64,000 nt of DNA from Engraulis encrasicolus (GCF_034702125.1 NC_085875.1:21002747-21066746); one strand, 5' to 3'; numbered from the stretch's first letter, positions 13,411 through 56,890 are shown. Made by a program: numbers and translations. Notes: generated from the letters alone by a model not told the origin.

Positions 13411-13683
13411 GCTCTCTCGCCTTTGAGATAAAAGAAAAATAAGCGTTGCCGAATATGCCAAAATTACCTAATGTTAAAATTATTGTGCTGGATACTCTAC
13501 ACTGGCGCAGATTTAATTATGTACAAAACCTTATTGTATTCTGCGCCACTAGATGGCATATTTGGGGCATACGGACGGTTCCTGGGAGGAGAAGAAGAAG
13601 TGTATGTTGTTGCTGCTAGCACGTACTCACTCTGCCTGCAGTGGATTGTTTTATTCCGTGTCAATTTAAAACTACTTCACTAA
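13320..13683 (+). promoter_or_regulatory. Probable dglucy promoter and 5'UTR, perhaps bidirectional
   Basis: This lies directly before the first in-frame ATG of the dglucy model. It contains a CCAAT/ATTGG motif (CTGATTGGCC, about 13329-13338) shared with the minus-strand leader candidate. No TATA box stands out near a plausible start. An in-frame TAA (13681-13683) sits directly before the ATG. Transcription start unknown. Confidence 0.4.
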
Positions 13684-44347
<30,664 letters not shown>

Positions 44348-46288
44348 TGCCACTGGCTGTACACGTCAGCCATTAGTGTGTGATTCATTCATTTGCAGTT
44401 CATGTTATGGGGTCAGTTCATTTTGGGCGTATTGGTTGTGTAAGACTGTCAGTATCTCACAACTTAGCTCCAAAAATAGCTTGCCTAGGATTTCCTTCGG
44501 TGCCTTTTGCGGAGTCAGCAAAATGTACGTACAGTATGCCATGCTGGGATGTCTCTTTTTTTTTCTAGTGTACCAAACCACATTGAAATCATAAGTGTTG
44601 ATTACAGACCTCTAGAGTGACCATGAGATATTATTTGAGGAAAATCACAAAAAAAAATTTTTTGTCATTATCGTAAGCTACTGTATGTCTATGTGACTGA
44701 ATTAAAGGGCACAAAATCCAGGATTGTCTTGTCAGTCGTTGCCTACTTTAGAGCTTCATTTGGTCATACTGAGGTTGCGGTTCTCATGCAAACTGCTGGT
44801 TTCCTGGTATCACATCTATTTTTGATTAAGAGGAATCAGACGCAGCCAGGATGTACTATTTTCCACTTTGCATGTTCTGAACCTGCAGCTGCTTTCATGC
44901 TTGACTTAAAACATATAGGTCACTAAAAATTGACATTAAATGTGATGTTTATTTGTGGAGAGCACCTGTACATGACTCACAGCACAGATAACGCTGGATA
45001 ATGGAAGCAAATTGTGTGACTACTTGTGAATTGTGAGTACCTTGTACACCATCACGGTACCTAATGGGTTATTTTTAATCCAGAGGTAGTCGTAGAGGAG
45101 TTGGCTGACGAGCCATACAATTATAATCACATATGGTTATATTGTACATGTGTGATTTTCACGAAATAATTTCTAACCTGCTACCTTCACAAATGTTCAG
45201 ACATGTTGAACGAGTTAAACACAACTGAATACACAGCCCCTAGGCTACAGGTAGCTTTGAGGCCCCAAAGATGGCAAACTTTTCGACAAATTCGCATAGA
45301 CAGTGTCAAAATTACGACCTATGAATTAAGGATAACTGATCTACCAATTGGACTCAACACAACAGGTGTATTGAATCTTGTCACAATTTTGCAATTTTTC
45401 ACTTTTGGCCAATCAGGGGGCCCCTGGCAGGTGGGGGCCCCTAGGCTACAGCCATATCTAGCTTGTGCGTTAATCCGGCCCTGACACTCCATGAGCACTG
45501 GCACCAGATCAAAGATGCTTGCTTGCCCATCACAACCCCACACACTTACTGGTACTACCAGTTTGTCTTTGCTTGGAGTGTGTGAGCACTTTCTCCATCT
45601 ACTCCCGCAAATCCATGGATGCATTCCAATATGCAGACTTCCGTCCTTCACTTGTGCTTGTGGCCTCGCATGTTGCTGATGCCCCGCCTCCATGGAGAAA
45701 ACAGTAAAGTTTCCCCGCTGTCAGCCTAGCCACAAGAATTTTTGCGGGACTGTTCTTCATTCACCATCTTAATAGCAAGTAGGGAAATATTAGAATTGTG
45801 CTTTTGCAAGATATCGAATTCATATTTTGTCATTGTTGACGTCATGATGTGGTCACAATTAGGCAAGTGAGCAAGGGAGGATGGAAGTCCGCATATTGGA
45901 ATCCACCCACTTACTGGTACTACCATCTTATCTCTGCCTGGAGAGTGTGAGCACTTTCTCCATCTACTCCCACAAATCCATGTGTCAGTGGACGTTTCTG
46001 CACACTCACCACTCCCTGGTCAGGCTCTGTCTTTGCTGCCAGTTGTGGTTTTAGGCAGATTTCTTCAGCGATAAACATTTATGCCGTGCTGACGAGCAAA
46101 ACCAGAATTATATAAACACTGTCTGGCAGGAGGAGGAAGACGGAGAGAATGACAAAGACCAAGATAGATGTGGTTGGCCGCCCTACCTGCCAGCTCAGAC
46201 TCAGGAGGTTGTTGTTGAGGTATTTCATCTCACGCCCATGTGGGCAGGTGGAAGGCATCATGCTACTCTCAAGCTAAAAGGCGAAAAC

Positions 46289-46322
<34 letters not shown>

Positions 46323-49300
46323 CCCACCGACAGGGGGGTCAGTAGCCCCGGGCCCCAGAGAAAAGAGGGGCCCAGAATTGGGACCTTGTATTGTATTGGG
46401 ACCTTGGACATTGTATGTACTGTATTTAGGAGGGGACCTTTTCAGATGGTTTTGTCCGGGGGCCGTCAAAAGCTGTCAGCTGCCCTGCGCATGCATGCAC
46501 ACGTGCGCGCACGCTCACACACAGCAACTTCAAAAACGGAACAATTCATGAGTCATCAAAGCCTAAAGACTAAATAATTTGTTGACCAGGTCTATAAATA
46601 AAGATTCTAATGATGCATTTAATTGCCTGCTTGTTTGTTCTAAACTGTAGTCCTTAATGTTTGTCACTGTCTCTCTTCAAGGCACAAATTCCAACATTTC
46701 ACAGCTTGAATAACTGTAAGATGAATAGACCACTTGAAGATGCATTATGATGCCATTACTCGTCTCTCAAGGTAATGAATTGCAGTATTAAACAAATTAT
46801 GTCACATTTGGCTCATCAGGCTGTATTTTATTACACTGTAATAGGGTGGCGTCACGCTTGACCCTTTTCTGATGAAACCTCCTTCTGTCCCATCAAGTGT
46901 TCATCCAAAGCAAACATGAGTAGGGTCCGTGGAGAGCGCTTGTTTTCAAGTCAAATAAATAGACTATTTGATTACATACGATAAGCAACTACACCTGAGA
47001 ACTGTTTGGGACAGCATGGATAATGACAACTGGCCAATAAAATAAACACTTTCCCATCACTCTACTCTTCACTACCAGAACAGGAAGTTAGGTTACATTT
47101 CTGAGAAAAACGTCTAATAGGCCTACTGCCCCCCCAACACCATACAGGATGTGGCCTGTGTGCGCACTGAGGGTAAAGGGCTTCTGCGTTTCCCTTTGCG
47201 ATTAAAAAAAAAAAAAAAGTGTGAAACATACATCTCATTCCCTTGTGGTAAGGGCTGCTTCCTTTTCTACCAACATGTAAGCATTTTTTTTCTTCCAAAA
47301 AAATAAATAATTATAAAATGTGTTGTGTAGAAGATGTTGAACTTTGGCTCTTTAGATGTCACATCCCCCCCAACGTGAAACACTTGCCTTAGTCCTGAAG
47401 GTGTGTCTGATCCAAAATTTGGATGAGAGATGGACTGAGGTAAAATAAATGAATATTAAAATGTAAAGATGGAAGTAATCCGTGCATACTCTTCATACCA
47501 GACACTACAGACAAAAAGAGAGTTGTGTGAGGGAGTGCAATGGTTGTCATCTGGCCCTCTTGTGTCTGTGTTTGATATGTGTATGTTTATACAACTGTCA
47601 AGGGAGGACAAAATATGCATATTTGAGGTCCACTCCCACTGGAAAAGCACCAAGAGACGCATTCCACTTGTTAACCGTGTGTCACATAAAAACACATTGG
47701 GAGGTTGTTTATCCAGCTTCTTTTTAGGCTCGTTTTGAGGCTGAAGAGATGTGAATCAAGAATCAAGAGATGTGTCATCAGTTACTCAGATGGCCATATT
47801 ATGTGAATGCCATTTTGTATCCAATGTTTTTTGTACAGATGTTCAACTTCACTGAACATAATGGTGACATATTAACATAGCAGTTAATATTATACCCCAA
47901 ACCCAGCGTCATGCAGTTGAGTCACTTCTTGAACTCATGTCTTACTGTGGCAGTTATGTTGTTCTGAACATATTTTAGTGAAATTAGCACAAGCAGCTGT
48001 GTTGGCTCATTTCGACACAAGTAAAAGTCAGAGAAAACAGTTAAGAACACTTAAAAAGATTCATGTTTCTGAAAATACTAAATGACACAGTCAATACTAG
48101 ACAATTTTTTGTGAATTTGATGAATTCTGCTGCATGTTCATGTGTTTTAACTCAGTAATCTCCCTGATTCATACAATCTCTTGATGGATTTTAGTGCAAC
48201 CATTGTTTTTGTGGTGGATGCTGAAGAGAGGTCAGTGACAGACCCACATTCTTCTCTTCATGGAGTTCACACAGCAGCAGACATTTCTTCCCATGCCTCA
48301 TCTCTCCTCTATGCTGTGGGCTTGTAAATCAACCACAGACACCACACAAATCATCCCCTACTGTATGCTATGCATCCAACCAAACCCCTGCAAGCAAGCA
48401 GAGTAACAGTTGCTTTTTCCTTCCTTTTTAATTAACTCAACTTCCCTTCAGTAAGATCCGTATGTCAGTAAACTTTCCTTTGCTCGGCTGAGGTTTGTTC
48501 AGTGTCCAGACGATGGCGAAGGGGAAGAGCATCATAGTGTGAGTCATAACTCCATGTGAATTCCTCTGATGACGCAGAACGACACCTACATGCGAGTAGT
48601 TTCACTCTCCAAGCAACCCCACATGAAAGGAAAGACACATGCACACTAAAAACGCACAACATTTTGAATTCCAGTTTTATCTCATATACAGTATGGCAGT
48701 TTTGTTTTTCCGACAGAAAATACCAATTTCATGGGTCATCATGTGGTTATTTACAATCAAAGACTACATTAGTTTGGAAATGGAGCCTGACGACAACAAC
48801 ATGCTGTGCCTGTGTCATCATCAAAATTACTTCTTCATCAGTCTTTCAATAGATTATTTCACTTCAACCAAGTCAAAGGATGAAGATGTGGCTGGCAGTA
48901 CAAATCATAGTTTAGCTTCTCTGTGTTGGAATCATAGTTAGGTCTCGCCTCACCCATAATGTCCAATCTTGACCCAAAGTCCTACTCCTTATTTTGAACA
49001 TTCTGTATAATAGATGACACAAAAGGAGACTGTGTAAACAATTTACTCAGGGGCTCATCTATCCCAGGTGAAGTGTAAGTCAAAAGAAAAGTTAGGAAAG
49101 AGCAGAGGCAGAGGCAAAAAATTAAAAGCCTTGAATATAGCACATGGGCCTATACGCATTGCGGCCATATTGGCCTTCATCAGGGTGCCTCTGCTCTTCT
49201 CTCTCTTTTTTTTGGACGTACTGTAAAATAGCTTTCCAAACGTTTCCAGTAAAATTAGTCAGTGTCCTCCCACCCCCGGTGTTTCTCAGGCTGTATAATT

Positions 49301-50173
49301 ACAAGTGGGAAGTCCTTCAGGTTAGAACAGCCGTCTGGGGATATCTGAACCTAAACTCTGACCTTGCACAATCAGCCTACCTTGTTTTTCTGGTAATTAA
49401 TTCAGTTTCTTTCGATACAAACAACTCAGAAAAAGGAGGCAAGGCAGTGCTTCGGAGGACGATCCCCTGAAATGTCCATGCTCATTCATATGGCCCCTTT
49501 TCAATTTCCTTTTAGGAAATTTAACTTCAAAGCTTCAATTTTAACATCAAAACCAGCAACAACTGAGTAGTAGAGACTTAAATGCTGACATCAGACATCA
49601 GATCACAGATGCATATCTAAAATAATGAAGTTCAGCCTGTAGTCTCACTGAGACAAATGGATAGTGACATATTAATTTCAACATAATCATTAGAAATACT
49701 GACCTTTGCAAAACAGAACGACCCAACACTTTGTTTAGATGAATAACGGTGACAATTCAAATGTTGAATGAGATGTAACAGCTTTAAGGCAACTTTGAAT
49801 ATGTTAGCCTCTAGTCAGTGCTGTCAGTGCTAAAGTTGAGATGAGTTTCTTCCAGTCTGCGTGCATTCTTTGCTAATGGAAAAGCCTGACCCCATGAGAG
49901 TAGATTAGGGCAGGTTGGGTTCTAGGTATTCCCTCAAGATCCCTGAGAGTGCAAAAACACACACACGTGGACTTTAGTCAAAAACAATGTTTTCAACAGA
50001 CATTAACTGGCTTTAAAATACCTTACACATGAATAACATCAGCACAGTTTAACAAATACATACATACATATACATACATACATTACATTCATGACTCATA
50101 CAAATAAGCATGTTTCTTTTTTTTTGGGCCAGCCCTGCGTTAATATATAATAAGATATGTCTGTACTGTATAC
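44348..50173. other. dglucy 3'UTR, intergenic DNA and probable gpr68 3'UTR
   Basis: No coding sequence recognised. ATTAAA words near 44698 and 44934 could be dglucy poly-A signals. A segment with CACTTACTGGTACTACCA, GTGTGAGCACTTTCTCCATC and CCATGGAT/CCATGTGT is duplicated (about 45530-45625 and 45905-45985). A (CA)16 tract lies at 46290-46320. Two GGGGGCCC-type fragments (45418-45450 and 46330-46380) are worn element ends. The stretch nearest 50173 is probably the 3'UTR of gpr68 but its end is not visible. An (ATAC)n run lies at 50057-50090. Confidence 0.4.
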
Positions 50174-51301
50174 TCATACAGCCTGACTGGTCTTAATAGG
50201 CTGTAACAGTGTGACCATGGCAGCACCAGTCCTGTCTTCCCCGCTACAAGCCACCTCACTGGACTTGGTGGCAGTGACTGCCAGGCGCCCACTGATGGCC
50301 ATGCCACTGTCTTTGGGGGGCTTGCAGCAGCACAGCACCCTGGCACACGCCTGCTGGGCCTCCTGGATGCCACGCTGGGCACTCTCGCTCACAAAGCAGT
50401 AGAGCGCGGGGTCGGCCACACAGTTGAAGCTGGTGAGCAGCAGCGAGAAGTGATAATAGTTAAAGATCTTCTCGATGAAGTCGCAGCTTCTCTCCAGCAC
50501 CGTCCGCGTCAACAGGAACACGTGGTACGGCAGGAAGCACACCAGGAAGATCAGGATGGTGCTGGTCACCAGGTGCTTGATGCGCGTCTTCTGCGACGAC
50601 TGCGTCCCCGCACTCTTGCCCACCGCTCGAAGCACGCGGAAATACGACACGGCCAAGATAAACAGCGGGAACAGGAAGCCTACGAAGAAGCGATAGTAGT
50701 TCACTGGGTACTCCCAGTCTTTCATGGGGTAGTGCTCGAAGCACACCCGCTGTTTTGTGACGTCCACGCTCAGCACCTTGTGCTGGAAGAACGTGGCGCC
50801 CACCACCAGCTCCTTGAGCCAGATGAAGGCGCTGACCAAGGTGGCCGCCCGCATGGAGCGGAAGCCCGTGAAGCGGAAGGGGTAGACCACGGCCAGGTAG
50901 CGGTCGATGGAGATGCAGCAGAGGAAGCCGATGGAGATGTAGATGTTCTGGTAGAGCAGCACGCCACACAGCTGGCACAGCCACTCGTGGTGCGGCCAGT
51001 CGTCGCCCAGGAAGATGTACTGCAGCCACATGGGTAGGGAGGCCAGGTACAGCAGGTCCGAGATGGTGAGGTTCAGCAGGTAGACGCCCAGCTCGTTGCG
51101 GGCGCGCAACTGCAACCAGGCGTGGTAGAGGGAGAAGGCGTTGGAGGGCAGGCCCACCAACAGGATGAGGATGTAGGCTCCGGCGAAGAGGTACTGGTGG
51201 ATCTGGTGGTCGATGGTGCAGTTGATGATATCTGAGTCATTAGTGGACATTGCAGAGTCATTGGTGAACACTGCAGAGTCATTGCCACGGAAGTCACTCA
51301 T
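50174..51301 (-). CDS. gpr68: Proton-sensing G-protein-coupled receptor 68 (OGR1)
   Basis: A 375-residue class A GPCR in one coding exon; the family senses extracellular acid and couples mainly to Gq at the plasma membrane. Best fit is GPR68: NCTIDHQIHQ at the N-terminus, ARNELGVYLLNLTISDLLYL (TM2), LLYQNIYISIGFLCCISIDR (TM3 with DRY at 133-135), RVCFEHYP in loop 2, FLPYHVFLL in TM6, YYHFSLLLTSFNCVADP and DPALY in TM7. Cys109 and Cys187 should form the usual disulphide. Extracellular His at 32, 35, 190, 260 and 284 match human His17, 20, 169, 245 and 269. Human His84 is replaced by Gly99. N-glycosylation sequons precede TM1. GPR4 is the next candidate, but loop 2, TM7 and synteny favour GPR68. 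Confidence 0.94.
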   Translation of the reverse strand: MSDFRGNDSAVFTNDSAMSTNDSDIINCTIDHQIHQYLFAGAYILILLVGLPSNAFSLYHAWLQLRARNELGVYLLNLTISDLLYLASLPMWLQYIFLGDDWPHHEWLCQLCGVLLYQNIYISIGFLCCISIDRYLAVVYPFRFTGFRSMRAATLVSAFIWLKELVVGATFFQHKVLSVDVTKQRVCFEHYPMKDWEYPVNYYRFFVGFLFPLFILAVSYFRVLRAVGKSAGTQSSQKTRIKHLVTSTILIFLVCFLPYHVFLLTRTVLERSCDFIEKIFNYYHFSLLLTSFNCVADPALYCFVSESAQRGIQEAQQACARVLCCCKPPKDSGMAISGRLAVTATKSSEVACSGEDRTGAAMVTLLQPIKTSQAV

Positions 51302-51372
51302 GAGCCAGGTAGCCAGGAACTGTTTGAGTTACTTCTCAAAGGAGTGGTCACAATGGCCATCCCATTAGTGTT
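51302..51372 (-). other. gpr68: gpr68 5'UTR part of the coding exon, with splice acceptor
   Basis: On minus, TTTTCTCACTCACAG|AACACTAATGGG gives a likely acceptor at 51373-51374, 71 bp before the ATG. GPR68 genes generally have non-coding leader exons, which fits. Confidence 0.5.
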
Positions 51373-51697
51373 CTGTGAGTGAGAAAATGAACAATTAGTT
51401 GTTGTCGGAATGCTGTTTTTTTTTTTCTCCCCATCACTTTTTTTCACAATCAAGAATGTAATGCACTTCTTGGGGTAAGGTTCTTGATTACAGAAATGTA
51501 AAGGCAGATATGAATGTTTTTTAAAAGAGAAAGTAAAAGAACACCACCTCCATCACAACTTCCTGAATCCTCTACCATGACATCCTTTTCTCCAGGCTCA
51601 GTGCCCTCTGTGCTTACTCAGTGTGCAGCAATTACTCCAATACCCTTGACCTAGTCTGACTCTTTATTTTCCTTCTCGGAGAGGGACAAAGGAAAGC

Positions 51698-51812
<115 letters not shown>

Positions 51813-52210
51813 GGGAAGAGGCAAAGGCGCTGCATTCTCTAGTGTCTGTCCTTCGTTAACCCAGTGTCTTACCAAGCAACATCTGACAGCAGGGTTTCCT
51901 TAACTACACACAGCTAAAGTGCAACACAAAATTTTGCATGTCTCTTTGGGTGGGGGAAGTACTTGTGCATTTCTGGTTGAGTCTAGTCATTAGAGGCTAT
52001 GACTTATTTTCTGTATGGATAGGATGGGCATGTGAAGGTAGCTCTCAAATTGTCCATTTCTCACCTTGGACAAATAGTAAATGTAATATGATGATAGAAT
52101 GACAGCAAATGGTATGACGCAATAGCAACAAAACCGCATACCGTATGTACAACTAGCAGTGTAGATCAGATTCTGAAACTAGTTTTGTTTTTGCATTGCA
52201 TGCTCTATGA

Positions 52211-52515
52211 CATTCGGGCATGGGCAACTGGAGGCCCAGGGGCCACATGCAGCCCACCCCCTCACTCAGTGCGGCCTGTAGATAAACCATGCCAAGATAA
52301 AAAAAGCCCTACTGAATTAATTTATTGTAATTATACTAGTGTTAGTGTTAGTGTTACCACCTATACCTTTCAAACAATATCGGCAGTTAGTGAGCAACCA
52401 ACTGCACCTTCAACTCGGCGAGTTGTACTCAGATCCATGTTCATATGGCCCTCTGATGAAGGCGATGAAAAAATGTGGCCCTCCTTATCATCAAAGCTGC
52501 CCAAGCCCATCCCTG
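52211..52515. mobile_element. Non-autonomous hAT-like element
   Basis: Starts CATTCGGGCATGGGCAACTG and ends AAGCCCATCCCTG, with flanks CTCTATGA and CTCTATGT (one mismatch). Internal blocks GGGGCCACATGCAGCCC, TTTCAAACAATAT and ATGTGGCCCTCCTTATCATC are shared with 10443-11070. Confidence 0.82.
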
Positions 52516-53509
52516 CTCTATGTATTCCTTCCCTGTTGAGCTGACCACAAATAAGACGGCTATAGTATTTAACTTGGCCCACTCACAGACTTGGATGTGA
52601 CCAGTGTTTTAAACTACCTGTGACTAAAGCTGTAACGTCAGGCACTCCATCAAATTTATGTGGAAGGCTTGAGTTATTGGGAAAACGCGGGGCGCATCTC
52701 TGTGACGTCTTGAGTTCACTCGAGTGTCAGTGAGCTATCGACTGGCTGCATTGTACATGCCCAGATGATAAGAGGGGCTGTCAAGGTGGGAGGCCAAATG
52801 ACCTTGTAGCTCGTGTACGAGAAGCCACTGGGACTCACGCCATGATTCATTTCTACCATGAGACAGCACAGACGCAGCCTGGATGCCAATGAAGCTGCCT
52901 CATTTTAGCACCGTTTAATCAAAGTCCCTGGAGCAGTAAACACACATGCAGCCAGGTTTGCAGTCTGTCTGAACACACCCACAAACGCTTCTCAGAATTT
53001 GCGGGTGCTTAAATCACACACTTGTCACCCAGAAGCATCTACACACTGTTTATGGTCACCAGCGTTCTGTTCCTGTGCAAATAATGTAACCAGTCTCTCC
53101 ACTGTTGATCCTTTGTGTCAGGTCATCTAACTAATGACAACAATGGAACATACAGCATATTACTTGTTACGGGGTTTGCCAAGTCAACAGTGTCAGTTAC
53201 CTGTAAAGTGGTTGCAATGCAAACATCCGTTTTCGTGGTTACAACCCAGTGAACTGGAGAGGGCGTAGATAACCTTACAAACTTCTTCCATCTGAGGTAG
53301 AGGAACGTCATGCCAGTCAAGGTAACACTCCTGACCACATCCTGCAACCTTGACTCCGCTGGTAACAAAGCTTTTCCAATAAGCATTGTGCGGTTAAGCC
53401 ATTCTAATCATACCGAGGAAACAATCAACTACAACTACTCTACAAATCCTTACAGATGTTATAAAGCTATTCCAGTAATTAAACTTGTGTGCCTATTGCT
53501 TACGCCTGT
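52516..53509. other. gpr68 5' intron, nothing recognised
   Basis: No known exon or repeat is visible. Reading frames are short. Confidence 0.4.
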
Positions 53510-53975
53510 GGCTCTCAACCTTTTCTGAACAAACGCCACCTGGACCTCTTCATAAGCCTCCCATCATCACCTCATCATAAAGCCTGCAATTGCCCCCCTT
53601 AGTAATAAAGCGTAAAATTGACTAATGCCCTCCAATGGCAACTAACTCTTTTAAATCTGTCTGCACTTGCTTTTAATCTTGTAATCTCCTTTTAATCTCG
53701 TTTTATGTTTATTATTTTATGGTTTTTATAGTGTAATTTTATCTCTTCATCCATATTAATTTGTTCTGTTTTGTCTGTGTCCTGTCTGTAAATGTAATTG
53801 TAATGTGTGCTGCCACCTTGGCCAGAGCTCACTTGTAAAAGAGTGTGATTTTATTTCCCTGGTTAAATAAAGGTAAAAAAAAAAACAAAAAAAACACCAC
53901 CCCCTCTCAGCTGTCTACTTAACACCCCCCTAGAGCTCCCTAATACCCTCTGGGGGGCTGTAGAGCCACCTTTGA
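53510..53975. mobile_element. hAT-like MITE carrying an inserted LINE tail
   Basis: The ends GTGGCTCTCAACCTTTTCTG and CCACCTTTGAGAAACAC are imperfect inverted complements. The middle (about 53645-53885: ...GAGTGTGATTTTATTTCCCT, GGTTAAATAAAGGTAAAAAA) is a LINE 3' end with an A-rich tail. On either side, runs of CACC/GCCCCCC text continue the MITE. Confidence 0.65.
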
Positions 53976-55267
53976 GAAACACTATCTAACGCCATTCTAA
54001 GGATACTGAGGAAACAAAATCAGCCACTACTACTGTGCACATCCTCAAGTCTCACCTTGCCTCCAGACTAAAAAGCTTTTCACAGAAGTATCTGTCTATA
54101 GCAGGAGTCATGTTAATGATGCTGAGGCAAAAGTCCTGCACACCAAACCAGCACACAACCGGAAAAGCCTGCTTCTGGTGAAGCCAATGTCTGATGGATG
54201 ATACAATTATGACCGAGATGGCGAGGAAACCCCTGGAGGACCAGAACAGCAAAATGAACACAGTAGGCGACGACAGAGCCTGATATTAAAGTGCTGGTGA
54301 TGAACGCGCTCTCCTTTGCTTCTCCATAAACGACTACGCAGTCAGTAATGACTACAGGCACCGCACTGAGAAGAATTGCAGTCATTTGGCTGTCCACAAC
54401 AACAGATTTGCACTAATGTGCCTCCTGTCAACAGCAACATCAATACAACCATAGTCATTACCATTAATATTCATAGCACCATTCCAATAGGCTTCTCTTT
54501 GTGTAACTACATTTTTCTTCCATTTAGAGGAAGGGTCATCAATACAAGTTTAAAAAAAAAAAAAATAAACAGCAGATGATGTGTTTGGTTTGCATAGAGT
54601 AGACTACTACTGAAATTGGTGCAAGCCTTGCCTTGTCATAATAAGTGTTGTGATGTTACCATGTTGGCTATGACATCCATTAGGTCTACTTTAATTAGCC
54701 CAGCAATGAACGGGACAAACTAATTGCCTTAAAAAAATCCACTCCAGGTAAGTCATTTGTTGTTTATCTTGTAACAGTGCAGCCTTTGTTATGCTACAGA
54801 CGGCAGCCATCCACCTCAAGGGGCAAGACATCAATAGAGAGGTGATGTTTTTGTTCAGCATCCATCACCAACATTGAATAAGAGGTTTCATTTTGTGTAG
54901 TGGGCCATTTCATACAGGGCGCTGGGCCAGACTCACTTTGTAAAATTACCCGGCTAATGAATAGCCTACGCCACTGGCATGAGAATGCGCGCTCCTGGCA
55001 GTGAGTGACACACACACGTGAGCACCCAACTGCGATGGTTTTAGGACATGCCACAAGGGTGGGCTTATATGCCACATGCCACAACACCACAGACTCACAG
55101 ACCGCACCGCACGAGAACACAACAACGTCTGCGTCTTTCTAGCACTCAGTCTTGACTCGTCTCTAGAGATATTGTAGTAGGCCTACTTGAAGGATGATAT
55201 TTTGCCGCTGATCAGAGATGACCCTCAAAGTCTTGGAGATGTTTGTCGCGTGTCAGATGTTATGTAA
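53976..55267. other. gpr68 5' intron, nothing recognised
   Basis: No coding or transposon protein signal. Short frames without homology. Confidence 0.4.
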
Positions 55268-55412
55268 GGGTTAACGTTCGGCGAGAAGGTCGCTACCGTG
55301 GAATAGCAGCACGACAGAGAGAATCTTTAGACCCCGACGCGGAGCGGAGGGGTCTTGTTCTCTCTGAAGTGCTGCTATTCCACAAAGCGACCGACTCGCC
55401 GAAAGTTAACCC
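55268..55412. mobile_element. Palindromic MITE
   Basis: Arms GGGTTAACGTTCGGCGAG ... GGAATAGCAGCAC and GTGCTGCTATTCC ... CTCGCCGAAAGTTAACCC are inverted complements. An inner hairpin AGACCCC ... GGGGTCT lies around 55330-55355. No coding content. Flanking duplication not clear. Confidence 0.8.
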
Positions 55413-55539
55413 GCTTATTATATGGATATACTTAAATGATTCACACATGCGGGGACATTTCTTTAGACATATTTAATGTTAAGATTGTTGCTGCGCAAAA
55501 CAAAACATTGCCGTTGTGGAACACCGCTAGGCAACAGCT

Positions 55540-55880
55540 AGGTAGGCTAGCCAGGACAACAGGTGTTGTCTATCACAGCAGCTGATTAGAGTGACAAAAG
55601 ACCGGACCCCCTGCGGAGTGATATGAAACATTCGCTTTAGCCACTGACTTGTATACAAGCCAGTGGCTTTAGCAGTGAACGTCTTGTTGCCATTGACAGC
55701 GGTAGCCAGGACAACGAGTGCTGTCTATCACAGCAGCTGATTAGAGTCTTGTTGAAAAGTCGCTTTAGCAGTGAAAAGTCTTGTTGCCATTGACAGCGGT
55801 CTGTTATAGACCAACCCGTCCGTTATCGAAAAATAACAGACGTCCGAACGTTGGGGAGCCCCGTTGAAATGAATGGAGCA
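55540..55880. repeat. Direct duplication inside a DNA-transposon-like remnant
   Basis: GCCAGGACAAC followed by TGTCTATCACAGCAGCTGAT and TAGAGT occurs at about 55550-55594 and 55706-55747. A second block (TTAGCAGTGAA, GTCTTGTTGCCATTGACAGC) is at 55670-55702 and 55766-55800. The end GTTGAAATGAATGGAGCATT (about 55863) looks like a teleost MITE end. Confidence 0.6.
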
Positions 55881-56501
55881 TTCGACAGATGACGTCACAA
55901 CCATATAATAATGCCACATAACAGTGTAGCTTCATGTGACTTGCGAAATGCATAGGCTACGTTAAATGGCACTAGACTCTCCATGGGTCACGGAACGGCG
56001 AAACAATAATGGATGAACATGAGACCCCTCTTGTGTATGGAGACAGGTCGGATATTATAGGACATGTGCGCAACTACCTGAAGCAAGGGCTAATTTGATA
56101 GGCGTCGTTTGTAATTAAGTTATACATAATTAATAACTTGATCATTACAGCCTGTAACTATCGATGATAAGTTGCTAGGCTTTTGTTTAGGCTACACAAG
56201 TCATTCTTAGCGATGTCAATGGAAAGATATTAAACATCTTCCATATAGTAAGGCTAAACACGTGAATAAAAAATAATTAATAATGAATTGTAGCCTAATT
56301 TATATTCCTACATGTCATTTATCATCATATATGTCATGTTATCTTTACAGACTTGATGCTGAACACTTGACAAAGAAAAACAAAGAAATATATTGCATTA
56401 AACCGTTCACACAAGGCGGCTGTGCAGTTAATAGAACAATCATAATTGCACGGCTTATGCCGACATGTCAGTCGTCAAACACATTTTGAAAGCACTCTTA
56501 C
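55881..56501. other. gpr68 5' intron next to the leader exon
   Basis: AT-rich with no recognised gene. It ends (on minus, begins) with the donor GTAAGAGTGC at 56501. Confidence 0.4.
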
Positions 56502-56650
56502 CTTCCGTATGGGTCCGTCTTCGTGAAAGACCGCGCAAAATCCACAAACTGCTTTAGAACTTGAACACGGTGAAAAGGTCTCCAAGCTGCTGTTTGGTAA
56601 CTACAATCCAAGCCCTTGCGAGGTGTAGCCTCAGACAGAAGGTTGACTAG
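56502..56650 (-). other. gpr68: Probable non-coding first exon of gpr68
   Basis: On minus, CCCATACGGAAG|GTAAGAGTGC is a near-consensus donor. The DNA before it is CpG-richer than the intron, and no open frame continues from it. With the acceptor at 51373 it would make an intron of about 5.1 kb. Exon start is approximate. Confidence 0.4.
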
Positions 56651-56819
56651 GGGAACTACTAAAGTAGAAAGGATGACTTTAACTTATAGGCAATAGATCC
56701 GCCTCGCCACTTGACTATATAGTTGCGCGCGTGGGTGACCTCAGTTGTACAGCCCACATCTTCCTCCTCTCCTCCGTCAAAGCATGCGCGTGCGTCTTTC
56801 CTGTGAATGTTGCTCGTGG

Positions 56820-56863
<44 letters not shown>

Positions 56864-56890
56864 GAAAAACGTTGACCACAGAAAGCAGAC
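56651..56890 (-). promoter_or_regulatory. gpr68: Possible gpr68 promoter region
   Basis: Upstream of the leader exon on minus. Contains GCGCGC/CATGCGCGTGCG words (56725-56795) and a CA tract (56820-56863). No TATA box assigned. Confidence 0.3.
56820..56863. repeat. (CA)n microsatellite
   Basis: Pure CA run between the presumed gpr68 promoter and the ccdc88c 3' end. Confidence 0.95.

Noticed and set aside
50460..51029. 189-codon minus-strand frame inside gpr68
   Set aside because: A +1 shadow of the receptor frame, rich in Leu/Pro/His from codon bias only.
50450..51037. Long + strand open frame (195 codons) opposite gpr68
   Set aside because: It is the shadow of the GC-rich receptor exon. 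Composition and lack of any family likeness show it is not a gene.
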